A stretch of DNA of 51,397 nt from a candidate division NC10 bacterium CSP1-5 (GCA_001443495.1 LDXR01000007.1:1-51397), one strand, 5' to 3'. Numbered from the stretch's first letter, positions 14,827 to 22,033 are shown. The notes: generated by a model from the letters alone, not told the origin. A program made the numbers and translations.

Positions 14827-15954
14827 CTATATCCGATAGCTGCTCTGTGCCCCGGCGTGGGTCCATTCGGACTCGGCGACGCGCGGCTTTTCCGCGGTGG
14901 TGTCGCCCATGCCAAGCGGCTTGCCCGCCGCGCGCCAGGCCGCCGTGCCACCTTTGACGCTCGCCACCTGATCAATGCCCATCTGCACCAGGAACTGCGC
15001 TGCCCGGTATGAGCGCATCCCGCGCTGGCAGACGAGCATCACGGGTCGGTCACGCGGCACCTCGTCCAGACGGGATGCCAGGTCTGCCTGGGGCAGGCTC
15101 ACCGCCCCGGGGACGTGCCCGTGCGCGTACTCCTCCGGCTCGCGGACATCCAGGACGACGGTGTCCGGTGGCCGGGCTTCCAATGCGTCGATGTCGATCT
15201 CCCGGACGGGAGCGACGGAAGTCAGCATGGCCCACGCCATGTCGGCCAGGCCACGGTTGGTCGCCTCGATGGCGGTCATGTTCAGCGGGCGCGCCGGGAC
15301 CCCATCGACGAGGGTCGAGATGAAGGCTCGCCGGTCCAGTCGAGCCAACGGATTGTACAACCGCTCAAAGCCGATGGTCGTGTTGGGGCGGCCACACATC
15401 CCCTTGCCGCACGGTCCCTCGAAGTGACCGGGGAAGACGGCCACCCAGTCCGGTAGCTGGAGCAGGCGCGACACGCTCTCGTACTGGGCGGCGGCATCCC
15501 CACCGCCAAAGTCTGGCCGTCCCACGTCGCCGACGAGCAGGGAATCGCCCGTGAGCACCATGGAGGGCTCCGGGCTCCGGGGCGGGTTCACGATCAGGAT
15601 CGAGATCAGCTCCAGGCGATGTCCGGGCGTGTGCAGGACGCGCAGGCGCAGCTGTCCGAGGGGCAGATCCTCTTCGTCCTTCACGGGGCGGAATGGATAG
15701 GCCACCCGTGCCCCCTCGTGCAGGCACAGCTCGGCCCCGTGCTTGGCCTGAAGCTGGCGGGCCCCCGACACGTGGTCCGCGTGGATGTGGGTGTCGATCA
15801 CGTACCGGAGCCGGAAGGTGCGCTCGCGCAACAAGGCTTCGTACTGTTCTGTCTCGATCGACGGATCGACGATCGCCGCCTCATGCGACTGGCGGGACGC
15901 CACCAGGTAGGATGCGCAACCGCAGCGCTCATCCAGGATCTGCTTAAAGTACAT
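14827..15954 (-). CDS. Persulfide dioxygenase-rhodanese fusion
   Basis: A 375-residue protein. The N-terminal metallo-beta-lactamase-fold domain has THIHADH, TPGH, LTGDSLLVGD and FPGHFEG, the iron ligands of ETHE1-type persulfide dioxygenases. The C-terminal rhodanese domain (about residues 250-350) has its active-site cysteine in VCQRGMRS. Such fusions oxidise glutathione persulfide to sulfite and move sulfur between thiols, a sulfide-detoxification role in the cytoplasm. The start MYFKQIL has AGGTGAG directly upstream; a longer frame upstream of it looks non-coding. A sigma-70 promoter lies just before it. Confidence 0.85.
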   Translation of the reverse strand: MYFKQILDERCGCASYLVASRQSHEAAIVDPSIETEQYEALLRERTFRLRYVIDTHIHADHVSGARQLQAKHGAELCLHEGARVAYPFRPVKDEEDLPLGQLRLRVLHTPGHRLELISILIVNPPRSPEPSMVLTGDSLLVGDVGRPDFGGGDAAAQYESVSRLLQLPDWVAVFPGHFEGPCGKGMCGRPNTTIGFERLYNPLARLDRRAFISTLVDGVPARPLNMTAIEATNRGLADMAWAMLTSVAPVREIDIDALEARPPDTVVLDVREPEEYAHGHVPGAVSLPQADLASRLDEVPRDRPVMLVCQRGMRSYRAAQFLVQMGIDQVASVKGGTAAWRAAGKPLGMGDTTAEKPRVAESEWTHAGAQSSYRI

Positions 15955-15979
15955 CGCCTCACCTCTTTGACCCGACGTA

Positions 15980-16008
15980 AGTATTTCCCACGCCGGAGAG
16001 AGTGTCAA
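15980..16008 (-). promoter_or_regulatory. Sigma-70 promoter of persulfide dioxygenase gene
   Basis: Minus-strand TTGACA (16008-16003), a 17-base spacer and AATACT (15985-15980). The -35 is perfect and the -10 has four of six matches; start of transcription near 15973. Confidence 0.6.
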
Positions 16009-16096
16009 GCCCCATAGAGGCCGAGGTTCAGATTACTCTCCCCGAGCAGGAGGGATGACACCCCGGTGAACCGTGCATTGGCGAGGAGGGTGTGAG

Positions 16097-16139
16097 TGAC
16101 AAACTGTCCACCCCGGGATGGCCCGGTGACACAATGGCG
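16097..16139 (+). promoter_or_regulatory. Tandem candidate activator sites (UAS)
   Basis: TGACAAACTGTCC (16097-16109) and TGACACAATGGCG (16127-16139) are spaced exactly 30 bp, about three helical turns, as expected for cooperative activator binding on one DNA face. The second site ends 110 bp before the -24 box at 16249. Confidence 0.5.
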
Positions 16140-16248
16140 ACCTTTGGTCCTTCGCAGGAGCGAGCCTTCGCTCGAAAAGAGGGTTGGATGGCACCGTCGG
16201 GCTCAACAATTCAAGAGCTTGGCCCCCCCTTCTCACGACTCGCATTCT

Positions 16249-16264
16249 TGGCATAGTTGTCGCA
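16249..16264 (+). promoter_or_regulatory. Sigma-54 promoter of receiver-PilZ gene
   Basis: TGGCATAGTTGTCGCA keeps GG and GC at sigma-54 spacing and the TGGCA/GCA ends, with T for C at position 6 and C for T in the -12 element. Leader of about 110 bases. Confidence 0.55.
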
Positions 16265-16386
16265 TCCGAACTCCATCGGTCGGGGTGGGGATCATACGGG
16301 GCCCTCGATATGACCTGTCGGTCCTTGTGGATGAGGGCCGGGCGTGTCGGGCATCGCGGCTCAGGTTACTGGAAGCGAGGGCGTGC

Positions 16387-17139
16387 GTGCGGGTGATGAG
16401 GCAGAGACGGCCGGTTCTAGTCATAGACGACGATCCCCGATCCTGCGAACTCATCACCGCGATTCTTACACGCGTGGGCTTCGAGGTCCGTTCGGCTCCG
16501 GACGGGGCGTCGGGGATCAAACTGGCCGGCATTGTGCAGCCCATCGTCATCCTCCTGGATATGATGATGCCCGGCATCGACGGCCTCGCCACCTTGGCGA
16601 TCCTGAAACGGGACCCAATCCTCGGGGATGTCCCCGTGATCGGCATGACCGCCTCTGCGGACCTGACGTACACCGGGAAGGCCTTCCGTGCCGGAGCCAA
16701 TTTCTTTGTGTCAAAGCCCTTGAGTCAGGCGAGCCTTGTCCGCGTCGTGGAGCTGGCGGCATATAAGGTCGAGCAAGATACCCCGGCGCGCCATCATCGA
16801 CGCCACCCACGTTTCCACGCTGACCTCGTCGTCCGATGCCTCGTGGGCGTGGGCGCGAATGGGTCTCGGGAGCTCGGGGGGACCTCGGGCAACCTGAGTC
16901 TCGGCGGCCTCTTGCTGCTGGTGCCAGAGAAGCTGGCGCTAGGCACCCTCTTGGGGTTGGGGCTCGGGCTCCCCGAGAGGGCCATTTTGGCTGCGGGCAA
17001 AGTGGTGTGGCTGGATCCCCAGCTGACAGCCGACAGGAGGCTCCGCCATGGAATCCAGTTCCTCCGGTTTGGCAGCGACTCGAGTCTCGTGGGGTATCGA
17101 GGTTACCTGACTCAGATAGCTGCGAGCCAAGAATCGTAA
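16387..17139 (+). CDS. Response regulator: receiver plus PilZ domain
   Basis: A 250-residue protein. The receiver domain (about residues 6-125) has the acidic cluster VIDDDP, the phosphoacceptor Asp in ILLDMMMPG and the conserved Lys in VSKPLS. The C-terminal PilZ domain has RRHPR and NLSLGG, both intact cyclic-di-GMP-binding motifs. It therefore links a histidine-kinase signal to cyclic-di-GMP without a DNA-binding domain. The GTG at 16387 has GAGGG five bases upstream; GTG 16393 or ATG 16396 are alternatives three residues in. No kinase gene is adjacent; the orphan GAF kinase at 5778, also under a sigma-54 promoter, is one candidate partner (inference). Confidence 0.82.
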   Translation: MRVMRQRRPVLVIDDDPRSCELITAILTRVGFEVRSAPDGASGIKLAGIVQPIVILLDMMMPGIDGLATLAILKRDPILGDVPVIGMTASADLTYTGKAFRAGANFFVSKPLSQASLVRVVELAAYKVEQDTPARHHRRHPRFHADLVVRCLVGVGANGSRELGGTSGNLSLGGLLLLVPEKLALGTLLGLGLGLPERAILAAGKVVWLDPQLTADRRLRHGIQFLRFGSDSSLVGYRGYLTQIAASQES

Positions 17140-17199
17140 GGGGTGAGGGCGAAGAGAGGCGCGTCGACCAGTGCCCACAGGCCAATCCGAGTCAAAGAA

Positions 17200-18243
17200 T
17201 CACAGGGAGAAGCGATAGGAGGCCGAGAGAAAGAAGCCGAAGTCGGCCCCGGCATCGGCCAGGGTGAAGAGATTCTCGGTGATCCCGAACTGGAGGCGCC
17301 ATGCCGGGGTGGGGGCCCAGCTCAGCCCCAGGGCTGGCCAGTCGGACCAGTCGTCAAAGAAGTCCAGACCGGTGCGGCGAAACGGGGGGCTATTGCCGGT
17401 GATCTGTCCCACGATCGCGAGCCGGGGGGTGAAGCGGTACTCAACCCCGAGCATTCCGGAAAAGATCGGCTGCGCGTTCATGTGGGGATCGTCGAAGCGG
17501 TCCCCGATAGGGATGGTCCCGTTGAGATTCCCGTACAGACTCCATCGGCCCAGGGTCTTCTCCAGGGCAAGCCCGAGGGCGATGTCGGGGCGGCCGCTCC
17601 CCAGGGCCGCATCTGGATCGCCAGACGGAACCTTGAATGCCAACCGCAGCGCCACTGTCGGCGTCGAGGCGGTTTCGCGTAGCTGGGACGGCGCCCACTT
17701 CGCCTGGATCGCCAGATCCCCCACGCCCACGCGGCCTTCCACACCCTCGAGGACGGTTTCCCCGTTGCGGGTGACCCGATAGGTGAACTCATTCTCCATG
17801 TCCCGCCGGCGTTCCTCAGCCCGGACGGGCCGTTCGTAATCGATCAATCGCTCAAACCAGTCGATAAAGCCGTCCATGAATCCCCCGTGAGTGGCGATGA
17901 TGGGCAGGTCGATGCCCAGCTCCCACTCCTCGCCAAGGCCGATCCGCGCCTGGAGGTTTGCGTGCGTCATCTCCAGGTCGAGACGGCCCTGCAAACCCTC
18001 CCGACCCACCTCCGCCGTCAGTGTATTGGTCTCGGTGACGTCCAAGCGAAGACTGACCTGCCTGTGACCCAGGGGGACCGCCCGCTCTGGCACGAACTGG
18101 AAGAAGAGGAGCTGGATGGCGGATTGGTTCCGGATCGCCAGGGGGCCGTGGATCTCCTCGACACCCGCCGCAGGCGGGACCAGAAACGTCCATGAGGCGA
18201 CGCCCGCCGCAAGCGCCCAACGGAACAGTCCGGGTCGCGTCAT
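17200..18243 (-). CDS. DUF3187-family outer-membrane protein
   Basis: A 347-residue exported protein. A signal peptide (MTRPGLFRWALAAGVASWTF, cut after the PPAAG region) is followed by alternating amphipathic strands and a terminal SYRFSL ending in an aromatic-hydrophobic pattern typical of beta-barrels. PLAIRNQSAIQLLF near the N terminus and the general layout fit the DUF3187 family, whose function is unknown. The start at 18243 gives the only sensible signal peptide; no clear ribosome-binding site precedes it. Divergent from the DUF6941 gene. Confidence 0.65.
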   Translation of the reverse strand: MTRPGLFRWALAAGVASWTFLVPPAAGVEEIHGPLAIRNQSAIQLLFFQFVPERAVPLGHRQVSLRLDVTETNTLTAEVGREGLQGRLDLEMTHANLQARIGLGEEWELGIDLPIIATHGGFMDGFIDWFERLIDYERPVRAEERRRDMENEFTYRVTRNGETVLEGVEGRVGVGDLAIQAKWAPSQLRETASTPTVALRLAFKVPSGDPDAALGSGRPDIALGLALEKTLGRWSLYGNLNGTIPIGDRFDDPHMNAQPIFSGMLGVEYRFTPRLAIVGQITGNSPPFRRTGLDFFDDWSDWPALGLSWAPTPAWRLQFGITENLFTLADAGADFGFFLSASYRFSL

Positions 18244-18306
18244 TTGACAGTTGCGTCGGGACCTTCGGCCCGAGTATCGTAGCCCCGAGAGGGAGGGCGA
18301 TTGCAT

Positions 18307-18717
18307 ATGGCCAGATGCGATTGGGCCATCGTGTGTGATTATGCCTTTCTCGATGAAAATCGAAAGATGTGCATGGTCGGCGTCTTTGATCGGATCTTTG
18401 CCACCGCCGTTCCTGCCGTTCACCACCAGGCCTCTTGTGTTCTCAAACTGATCGGGGAACCCAAGGAGCGGGTGCATATCAGGGTTGATATCGTCCGCCC
18501 GAACGGTGACGTGCTCGGCAAGATCGAGGGGACGGGCGAGTTAGGCGATGATGGAACGTCGCAACTAAACCTGGGGATGAGGGGACTCCCTCTTCCTGAT
18601 TTCGGGATCTACGCCTTTAATATCTACATCGATGACCAATTTGAGAAGACGATAGGCATCACAGTCGCCCGGACCCCGGAGAAGACACCTGCGGGGGGCG
18701 AGGGCACCCGACGCTGA
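18307..18717 (+). CDS. DUF6941-family protein
   Basis: A 136-residue soluble protein beginning MARCDWAIVCDYAFLDENRK, with the segment MVGVFDRIFA and a beta-sandwich-like C-terminal part (IYAFNIYIDDQF). The pattern DYA...D...K...GVFD fits the DUF6941 family, small single-domain proteins of unknown role. The ATG at 18307 has AGGGAGGG nine bases upstream; a TTG two codons earlier is less likely. Divergent from the DUF3187 gene with 63 bp between start codons. Confidence 0.65.
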   Translation: MARCDWAIVCDYAFLDENRKMCMVGVFDRIFATAVPAVHHQASCVLKLIGEPKERVHIRVDIVRPNGDVLGKIEGTGELGDDGTSQLNLGMRGLPLPDFGIYAFNIYIDDQFEKTIGITVARTPEKTPAGGEGTRR

Positions 18718-18726
18718 GGGTGCGAG

Positions 18727-18765
18727 AAAAAAGCCCACCGCAACTCATACTGCAAGCGAGCGGCG
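18727..18765 (-). terminator. Weak terminator after hydroxyacyl-CoA dehydrogenase gene
   Basis: On the minus strand CGCCGC pairs with GCGGTG (one G-T pair) across a 18-19 base loop, followed by GGC and TTTTTT. The stem is short, so the call is tentative. Confidence 0.3.
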
Positions 18766-18833
18766 AATGCAAGGGTATACTCCGCGATCAGATCATCGTA
18801 ATCCGGTATGACGAGGACGTCAGAGACAAGACC

Positions 18834-19796
18834 TCACGGATCCCATCCTTGCGCCCTGAGCTTCAGGAGGGCAAAGAGTTTCGCGTCGCGTCCTGCGATG
18901 GCGGCCTCGTGGGCCCCGGGGGGATACGTATAGAATCCCTGGCCCGCCCGCGCCCCGGTGTGGCCCCGGGTTACCTTCTCCGAGAGGCTTCGCTGTGGCT
19001 CCTTGGCTGTTGACAGCTCCGGGTAGAGGTAAGCGGCAATGGCGTGAAAGGTCTGGATCCCGGCGAGGTCCATGATCCGCATGGGCCCGACCGTGGCCCA
19101 CCGAAGCCCCAGTCCGGCCGTCACGGCCAGATCGACCGCCTCGGGACTTGCGATCCCCTCCTCGACCAAGTGGACCGCCTCGCGAACCAGGGCGAACTGC
19201 AGGCGGTTCCACAGGAGACCGGGCACATCCCTTTCCACCCGGATGGGGATGCGGCCGATCCGGCGGGCCAGGTCGCAGGTGAGGTCCACGACGGCGGAGG
19301 AGGTCTGTGTGCCCCGAGTCACTTCCACCGGCGGCATCAGATGGGGTGGATTCATCCAGTGAAGCCCCACCACCCGCTCGGGCCGTGTCGTGGCGGCGGC
19401 GATCGCCGTGATGGAGAGGCCGGAGGTGTTCGTCGAGAGGATTGCCTCCGGAGGTGTGCTGCGATCCAGGGCGGCGAAGATCCGGCCCTTGAGATCGAGA
19501 TCCTCGGGCGCGCTCTCGTTCACGAACTGGACGCCTCTTGCCGCCTCCTCCAGGTCGGTGGTCGTCCGGATCCGGGAAAAGGCCTGAGCCGCTGCAGACG
19601 CAGTGAGAAGCCCGGTCTCCACCATCAATTCCTGGTTCTTGGCGACCCGCGCTCGGGCGGCGGCAAGGGTCTCGTCGTGCCGTGCGTGAAGGCGCACCTC
19701 GTACCCGGCCTGGGCAAGGTGCTGGGCAATGCCACTCCCCATCACCCCCGCCCCGATGACAGCAACCGTCTTGATTTCCTCGATCTTCATGGTCAT
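18834..19796 (-). CDS. 3-hydroxyacyl-CoA dehydrogenase
   Basis: A 320-residue NAD-dependent dehydrogenase. The Rossmann motif GAGVMGSGIA is at residues about 15-24; NESAPEDLDLK and STNTSGLSI are the conserved substrate-side segments, and GLHWMNPPHLMPPVEV corresponds to the catalytic His region of the HBD/FadB family. The C-terminal helical dimerisation domain is complete. It oxidises 3-hydroxyacyl-CoA to 3-oxoacyl-CoA, or the reverse. It stands alone, so a role in fatty acid, butanoyl-CoA or other hydroxyacid metabolism cannot be decided. ATG at 19796 with GGGAG upstream. Confidence 0.82.
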   Translation of the reverse strand: MTMKIEEIKTVAVIGAGVMGSGIAQHLAQAGYEVRLHARHDETLAAARARVAKNQELMVETGLLTASAAAQAFSRIRTTTDLEEAARGVQFVNESAPEDLDLKGRIFAALDRSTPPEAILSTNTSGLSITAIAAATTRPERVVGLHWMNPPHLMPPVEVTRGTQTSSAVVDLTCDLARRIGRIPIRVERDVPGLLWNRLQFALVREAVHLVEEGIASPEAVDLAVTAGLGLRWATVGPMRIMDLAGIQTFHAIAAYLYPELSTAKEPQRSLSEKVTRGHTGARAGQGFYTYPPGAHEAAIAGRDAKLFALLKLRAQGWDP

Positions 19797-19918
19797 TCAG
19801 CTCCCTCTCGAGTCTCGATGCGTCCGGTACCCTGTCCGCACGCGCACAACGTGAGAGGACCGTAACAAAGCCTTGGGCTGATTGCAAGGCTCGCCCCCCC
19901 CTCGTGTGGGCGATTTTC

Positions 19919-19931
19919 GGTCAAGCTGTCC
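19919..19931 (+). promoter_or_regulatory. Candidate activator site (UAS)
   Basis: GGTCAAGCTGTCC matches TGACAAACTGTCC at 10 of 13 positions and ends 93 bp before the -24 box at 20024. Confidence 0.4.
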
Positions 19932-20023
19932 GTCTTCCGTTCGGTTGCAAGCCCCCCCAGAGAATTCAGCGCACACAGACTCTGTCTAATACTCACGGGC
20001 GCTTTCGTGTGCTCGGTACGATC

Positions 20024-20039
20024 TGGAACAACTCTTGCA
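20024..20039 (+). promoter_or_regulatory. Sigma-54 promoter of 70-residue protein gene
   Basis: TGGAACAACTCTTGCA has a perfect TTGCA -12 element and TGG-AC -24 element at correct spacing. Transcription would start near 20050, eighteen bases before the ATG at 20068. Confidence 0.6.
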
Positions 20040-20067
20040 ACCGGGCGTCTCTGGGGGAGTCCTGCCG

Positions 20068-20280
20068 ATGCTCGACGAGCAAGAGATCGAGGCTGGAATG
20101 CTGTTGATCCTCGCCTGCGCAGTTGGTTGGAGCTTCGCCCGGATGTGGAAGCCGGGGATGAACGATATCCCGCACTCCGGCTGCCTGCCCCTAGAGGAAT
20201 ACCTCTTGGAGAGGACCCTTCCACTGGAAGCCGATGAAACGTTTACCGTGTGCGGAAGACCGTGGCTGACGCTCAAGTAG
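20068..20280 (+). CDS. Small protein of unknown function
   Basis: A 70-residue protein with an acidic N terminus (MLDEQEIEAG), a hydrophobic stretch (MLLILACAVGWSFARMW) that could be a short membrane helix, and two cysteines. No family recognised. GGGGGAG lies eight bases before the ATG, and a sigma-54 promoter with an upstream element sits directly above, which argues it is expressed. Possibly co-transcribed with the zinc-ribbon gene 77 bp downstream. Confidence 0.5.
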   Translation: MLDEQEIEAGMLLILACAVGWSFARMWKPGMNDIPHSGCLPLEEYLLERTLPLEADETFTVCGRPWLTLK

Positions 20281-20357
20281 GGTCACTAGGGAATTCAGGA
20301 GTTCCAAGCGCCGTGAGGATCCTGAACTAAAGCGGTCGGAAGAAGGAGATGAGGCAG

Positions 20358-20483
20358 ATGGCCATTATTGCGAAATGCTCGACATGCCCGCGGACCTACG
20401 TGGTGCTCGGCCAACATTCCCGCACCATGAAGGCCGTGTGGGTCTGCCCTCGCTGCAAGCGGGGGCGGAACCTGCCCCGCTAG
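20358..20483 (+). CDS. 41-residue zinc-ribbon protein
   Basis: A very short gene coding for 41 residues. Two CxxC pairs, KCSTCP and VCPRCKRG, are separated by 24 residues with basic ends, a minimal zinc ribbon. AAGGAG lies nine bases before this ATG; another ATG at 20349 abuts the AAGGAG and is too close. Zinc ribbons of this size often bind nucleic acid or ribosomes, but the role here is unknown. Confidence 0.6.
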   Translation: MAIIAKCSTCPRTYVVLGQHSRTMKAVWVCPRCKRGRNLPR

Positions 20484-20569
20484 AGAGTCCCAGAGAATCT
20501 CGCCTTTGTCAGCCTCACAGTTGCGGGATACCCTTCTTTACTCACCTCATCGGGGGTCTGCCTTTTCAA

Positions 20570-20598
20570 TTGACAGCAAACCAAGAAAGATCTATCCT
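20570..20598 (+). promoter_or_regulatory. Sigma-70 promoter before hairpin and rpsU
   Basis: TTGACA (20570-20575), a 17-base spacer and TATCCT (20593-20598). The start of transcription would be near 20605, about 40 bases before a strong hairpin at 20644 and 125 bases before rpsU. Confidence 0.6.
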
Positions 20599-20643
20599 CT
20601 CTCCGACTGTCGATTCTCACGGGACTATCTCTTGAAATTGCCG

Positions 20644-20680
20644 AGGCCGCGAGGACTGAAGTCCCGCGGCCTTCTTGTTG
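20644..20680 (+). terminator. Strong hairpin with T-rich tail (terminator or attenuator)
   Basis: AGGCCGCG (20644-20651) pairs with CGCGGCCT (20665-20672), extended by GGAC/GTCC around a TGAA loop with one bulged A, then TTCTTGTTG. It ends the short transcript starting near 20605 or attenuates rpsU. Confidence 0.6.
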
Positions 20681-20729
20681 AAGCGAGGGTCATCGCGCAC
20701 CGGGAAGGCGTGAGGCCACCGGAGGGAGG

Positions 20730-21008
20730 ATGTCAGAATATAGGCGGCCCGGTGATCCGGGGCGGGAGTCCCTGGCGACCCCCGCGGCCCGTCGTTCCCT
20801 CGAGATCACCGTGGACGAACGAGGGGTCGAATCCGCCCTCCGCGCCTTCAAACGCCTGGTGCAACGAGATGGCATCCTCCGGGAGCTCAGGCGGAGGCAG
20901 AGCTACGAGAAACCGGGGGAACGGAAGCGGCGGAAGGTCCGCGAGGCGGCGCGCCGGCGCCGCCGCCAACTGTCCCGCGCTCTCCGGCGAATGACAGAAC
21001 GCGGGTAA
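20730..21008 (+). CDS. rpsU: 30S ribosomal protein S21
   Basis: A 92-residue protein. Residues about 25-92 are the S21 family: a beta start (LEITVDERG), SALRAFKRLVQRDGIL, RRRQSYEKPGERKR and a very basic C-terminal helix. S21 sits near the anti-Shine-Dalgarno end of 16S rRNA and assists initiation. The N-terminal 24-residue extension before LEITV is longer than usual; GGAGGGAGG directly precedes the ATG, so I keep this start, but a GTG at 20812 is possible. It is followed at 58 bp by an RRM protein, a pairing known from cyanobacterial cold-responsive loci in the opposite gene order. Confidence 0.8.
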   Translation: MSEYRRPGDPGRESLATPAARRSLEITVDERGVESALRAFKRLVQRDGILRELRRRQSYEKPGERKRRKVREAARRRRRQLSRALRRMTERG

Positions 21009-21066
21009 CCGCGCGGGCTCCGGCCGGGCAGCCTGGCGCAGCGGCTTAGACAAAGGAGACAGAGTC

Positions 21067-21402
21067 ATGGGATCGAAAGTGTACGTAGGGAATCTCCCCT
21101 TCGACGTGGACGCAGATCAGCTCCGCACCCTGTTTGAAGAAGGGGGTCACGAGGTGCGGGACGTCAAGATCGTCACCGATCGCGATACCGGCCGGCCCCG
21201 GGGCTTTGCCTTTGTGGAGATGGGCAGCCAAGAGGCGGCACAGGCGGTTATCACGGCCCTCAACGGACGTGACGTGGGGGGGCGCACCCTCACGGTCAGC
21301 ATGGCGCGGGATCGAGAGCCCCGTCGCGGCGGCGGCGGTCCTCCCAGCCGGGGCGGGTTTGGGCGCGGCGGCGGCGGCGGCGGCCGCTGGGATAGGTACT
21401 GA
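21067..21402 (+). CDS. RRM RNA-binding protein with Gly-rich tail
   Basis: A 111-residue protein. A single RNA-recognition motif (residues 4-80) has RNP2 VYVGNL and RNP1 RGFAFVEM. The tail is glycine/arginine-rich (GGGGPPSRGGFGRG), as in cyanobacterial Rbp proteins and eukaryotic GRPs. Such proteins bind single-stranded RNA and are frequently cold-induced. AAAGGAG is about eleven bases upstream of the ATG. Its stop overlaps the next start (TGATG), so the two are coupled. Confidence 0.88.
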   Translation: MGSKVYVGNLPFDVDADQLRTLFEEGGHEVRDVKIVTDRDTGRPRGFAFVEMGSQEAAQAVITALNGRDVGGRTLTVSMARDREPRRGGGGPPSRGGFGRGGGGGGRWDRY

Positions 21403-21587
21403 TGGCCAAGCGAAGGGGAGCCTACCAAGGGGCCAAACGCCAAAAAGAGAAGGCTCGACAGACACGCCAGGAGGAGAAGCGGCGGCGGCGCCAGGAAAGA
21501 AGGCAAACACCCCCAGCCGTTGGGCAGCAAGGGTCCGGGGCCGAGGGCATCCCCCCTGAGCCTCCTGATGAGTCGCCTGGAACATAG
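21402..21587 (+). CDS. Small basic protein following RRM gene
   Basis: A 61-residue, highly basic protein starting MAKRRGAYQGAKRQKEKARQ, then a proline-rich acidic tail. The start ATG overlaps the RRM stop codon. Small KRxGxYxGxKRxKE proteins are commonly found near RRM or ribosomal genes and probably bind RNA; function unproven. A terminator follows directly. Confidence 0.65.
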   Translation: MAKRRGAYQGAKRQKEKARQTRQEEKRRRRQERRQTPPAVGQQGSGAEGIPPEPPDESPGT

Positions 21588-21635
21588 GCGGGAGCCCGAA
21601 CCTCCATTGTCTAGTGCTCCAATGCTCTGAAAACA

Positions 21636-21667
21636 AAAGGCCCGGGGAAACCCGGGCCTTTCTTTTC
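21636..21667. terminator. Bidirectional intrinsic terminator
   Basis: GGCCCGGG and CCCGGGCC (21639-21646 and 21651-21658) form a stem with a GAAA tetraloop. It is flanked by AAAACAAAA on the left and TTTCTTTTC on the right, so it can end both the rpsU-RRM transcript and the leftward tRNA-Ala transcript. Confidence 0.85.
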
Positions 21668-21743
21668 TGGTGGAGGGTAGGGGAGTCGAACCCCCGACCT
21701 CTGCCTTGCGAAGGCAGCGCTCTCCCAACTGAGCTAACCCCCC
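21668..21743 (-). tRNA. tRNA-Ala (anticodon CGC)
   Basis: A complete 76-base tRNA on the minus strand with encoded CCA. The acceptor stem is GGGGGGT with ACCCTCC, including G3-U70, the alanine identity pair. The D arm is TAGCTCAGTTGGGAGAGC, the anticodon stem CTGCC/GGCAG holds loop TTCGCAA, giving anticodon CGC (reads GCG), and the T arm has GGTTCGACTC. Confidence 0.95.
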
Positions 21744-21757
21744 ACGCGCAGCCTATG

Positions 21758-21786
21758 ACTATACTCAACGTCACGAGTGCTGTCGA
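21758..21786 (-). promoter_or_regulatory. Sigma-70 promoter of tRNA-Ala
   Basis: Minus-strand TCGACA (21786-21781), a 17-base spacer and TATAGT (21763-21758). Initiation near 21751, a few bases before the mature 5' end. Confidence 0.65.
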
Positions 21787-21845
21787 GCCTCTTTCGTTCG
21801 TGTCATTTCATTCGATTTCTCGTCTCCCCGCCTCAGGTCAGGGTC

Positions 21846-21973
21846 TGCGAGGGGCTTCGAGCGACGCCTGAGCGGGAGCGGCGGGGACCCCCGTCTGCCG
21901 GCGGCCCGGGAAACCGAGGCGCGTCCCATGCCTCTGTTTGCATCCGGCGTGAACACGGAGGGACCCGGGCCGC
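21846..21973 (-). repeat. Dispersed structured repeat, copy B
   Basis: Reverse-complement relative of 595-736. It shares CTCCGTGTTCACGC and GCGCCTCGGTTTCCC exactly, then a diverged GC-rich block. GCGGCCCGGG and CCCGGGCCGC (21964-21973 and 21901-21910 on the plus strand) can form a ten-pair stem enclosing the conserved core. GGTCTGC near 22030 could also pair with GCAGACC near 21841 to close a structure of about 190 bases. It lies downstream of the gene at 22034-22426 in the same orientation. The gap 21787-22033 holds nothing else I recognise. Confidence 0.55.
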
Positions 21974-22033
21974 AAGGCGGCGAAAGGGTCGCCGCGGGAG
22001 CTTGGCAGAGCGAGGAGCTTCGAGCAGACCCCG

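Larger units (their letters stand above)
16009..16386. other. Regulatory gap before receiver-PilZ gene
   Basis: No gene is seen. The stretch holds two tandem activator-like elements and a sigma-54 promoter. TTCGCTCGAA with a following GAGGGTT near 16168 also occurs near 2078, upstream of the minor pilins. Confidence 0.5.

Noticed and set aside
21614-21871. Apparent peptide with WRVGESNPRPLPC...
   Set aside because: This is the antisense translation of the tRNA-Ala gene, a well-known false gene pattern.
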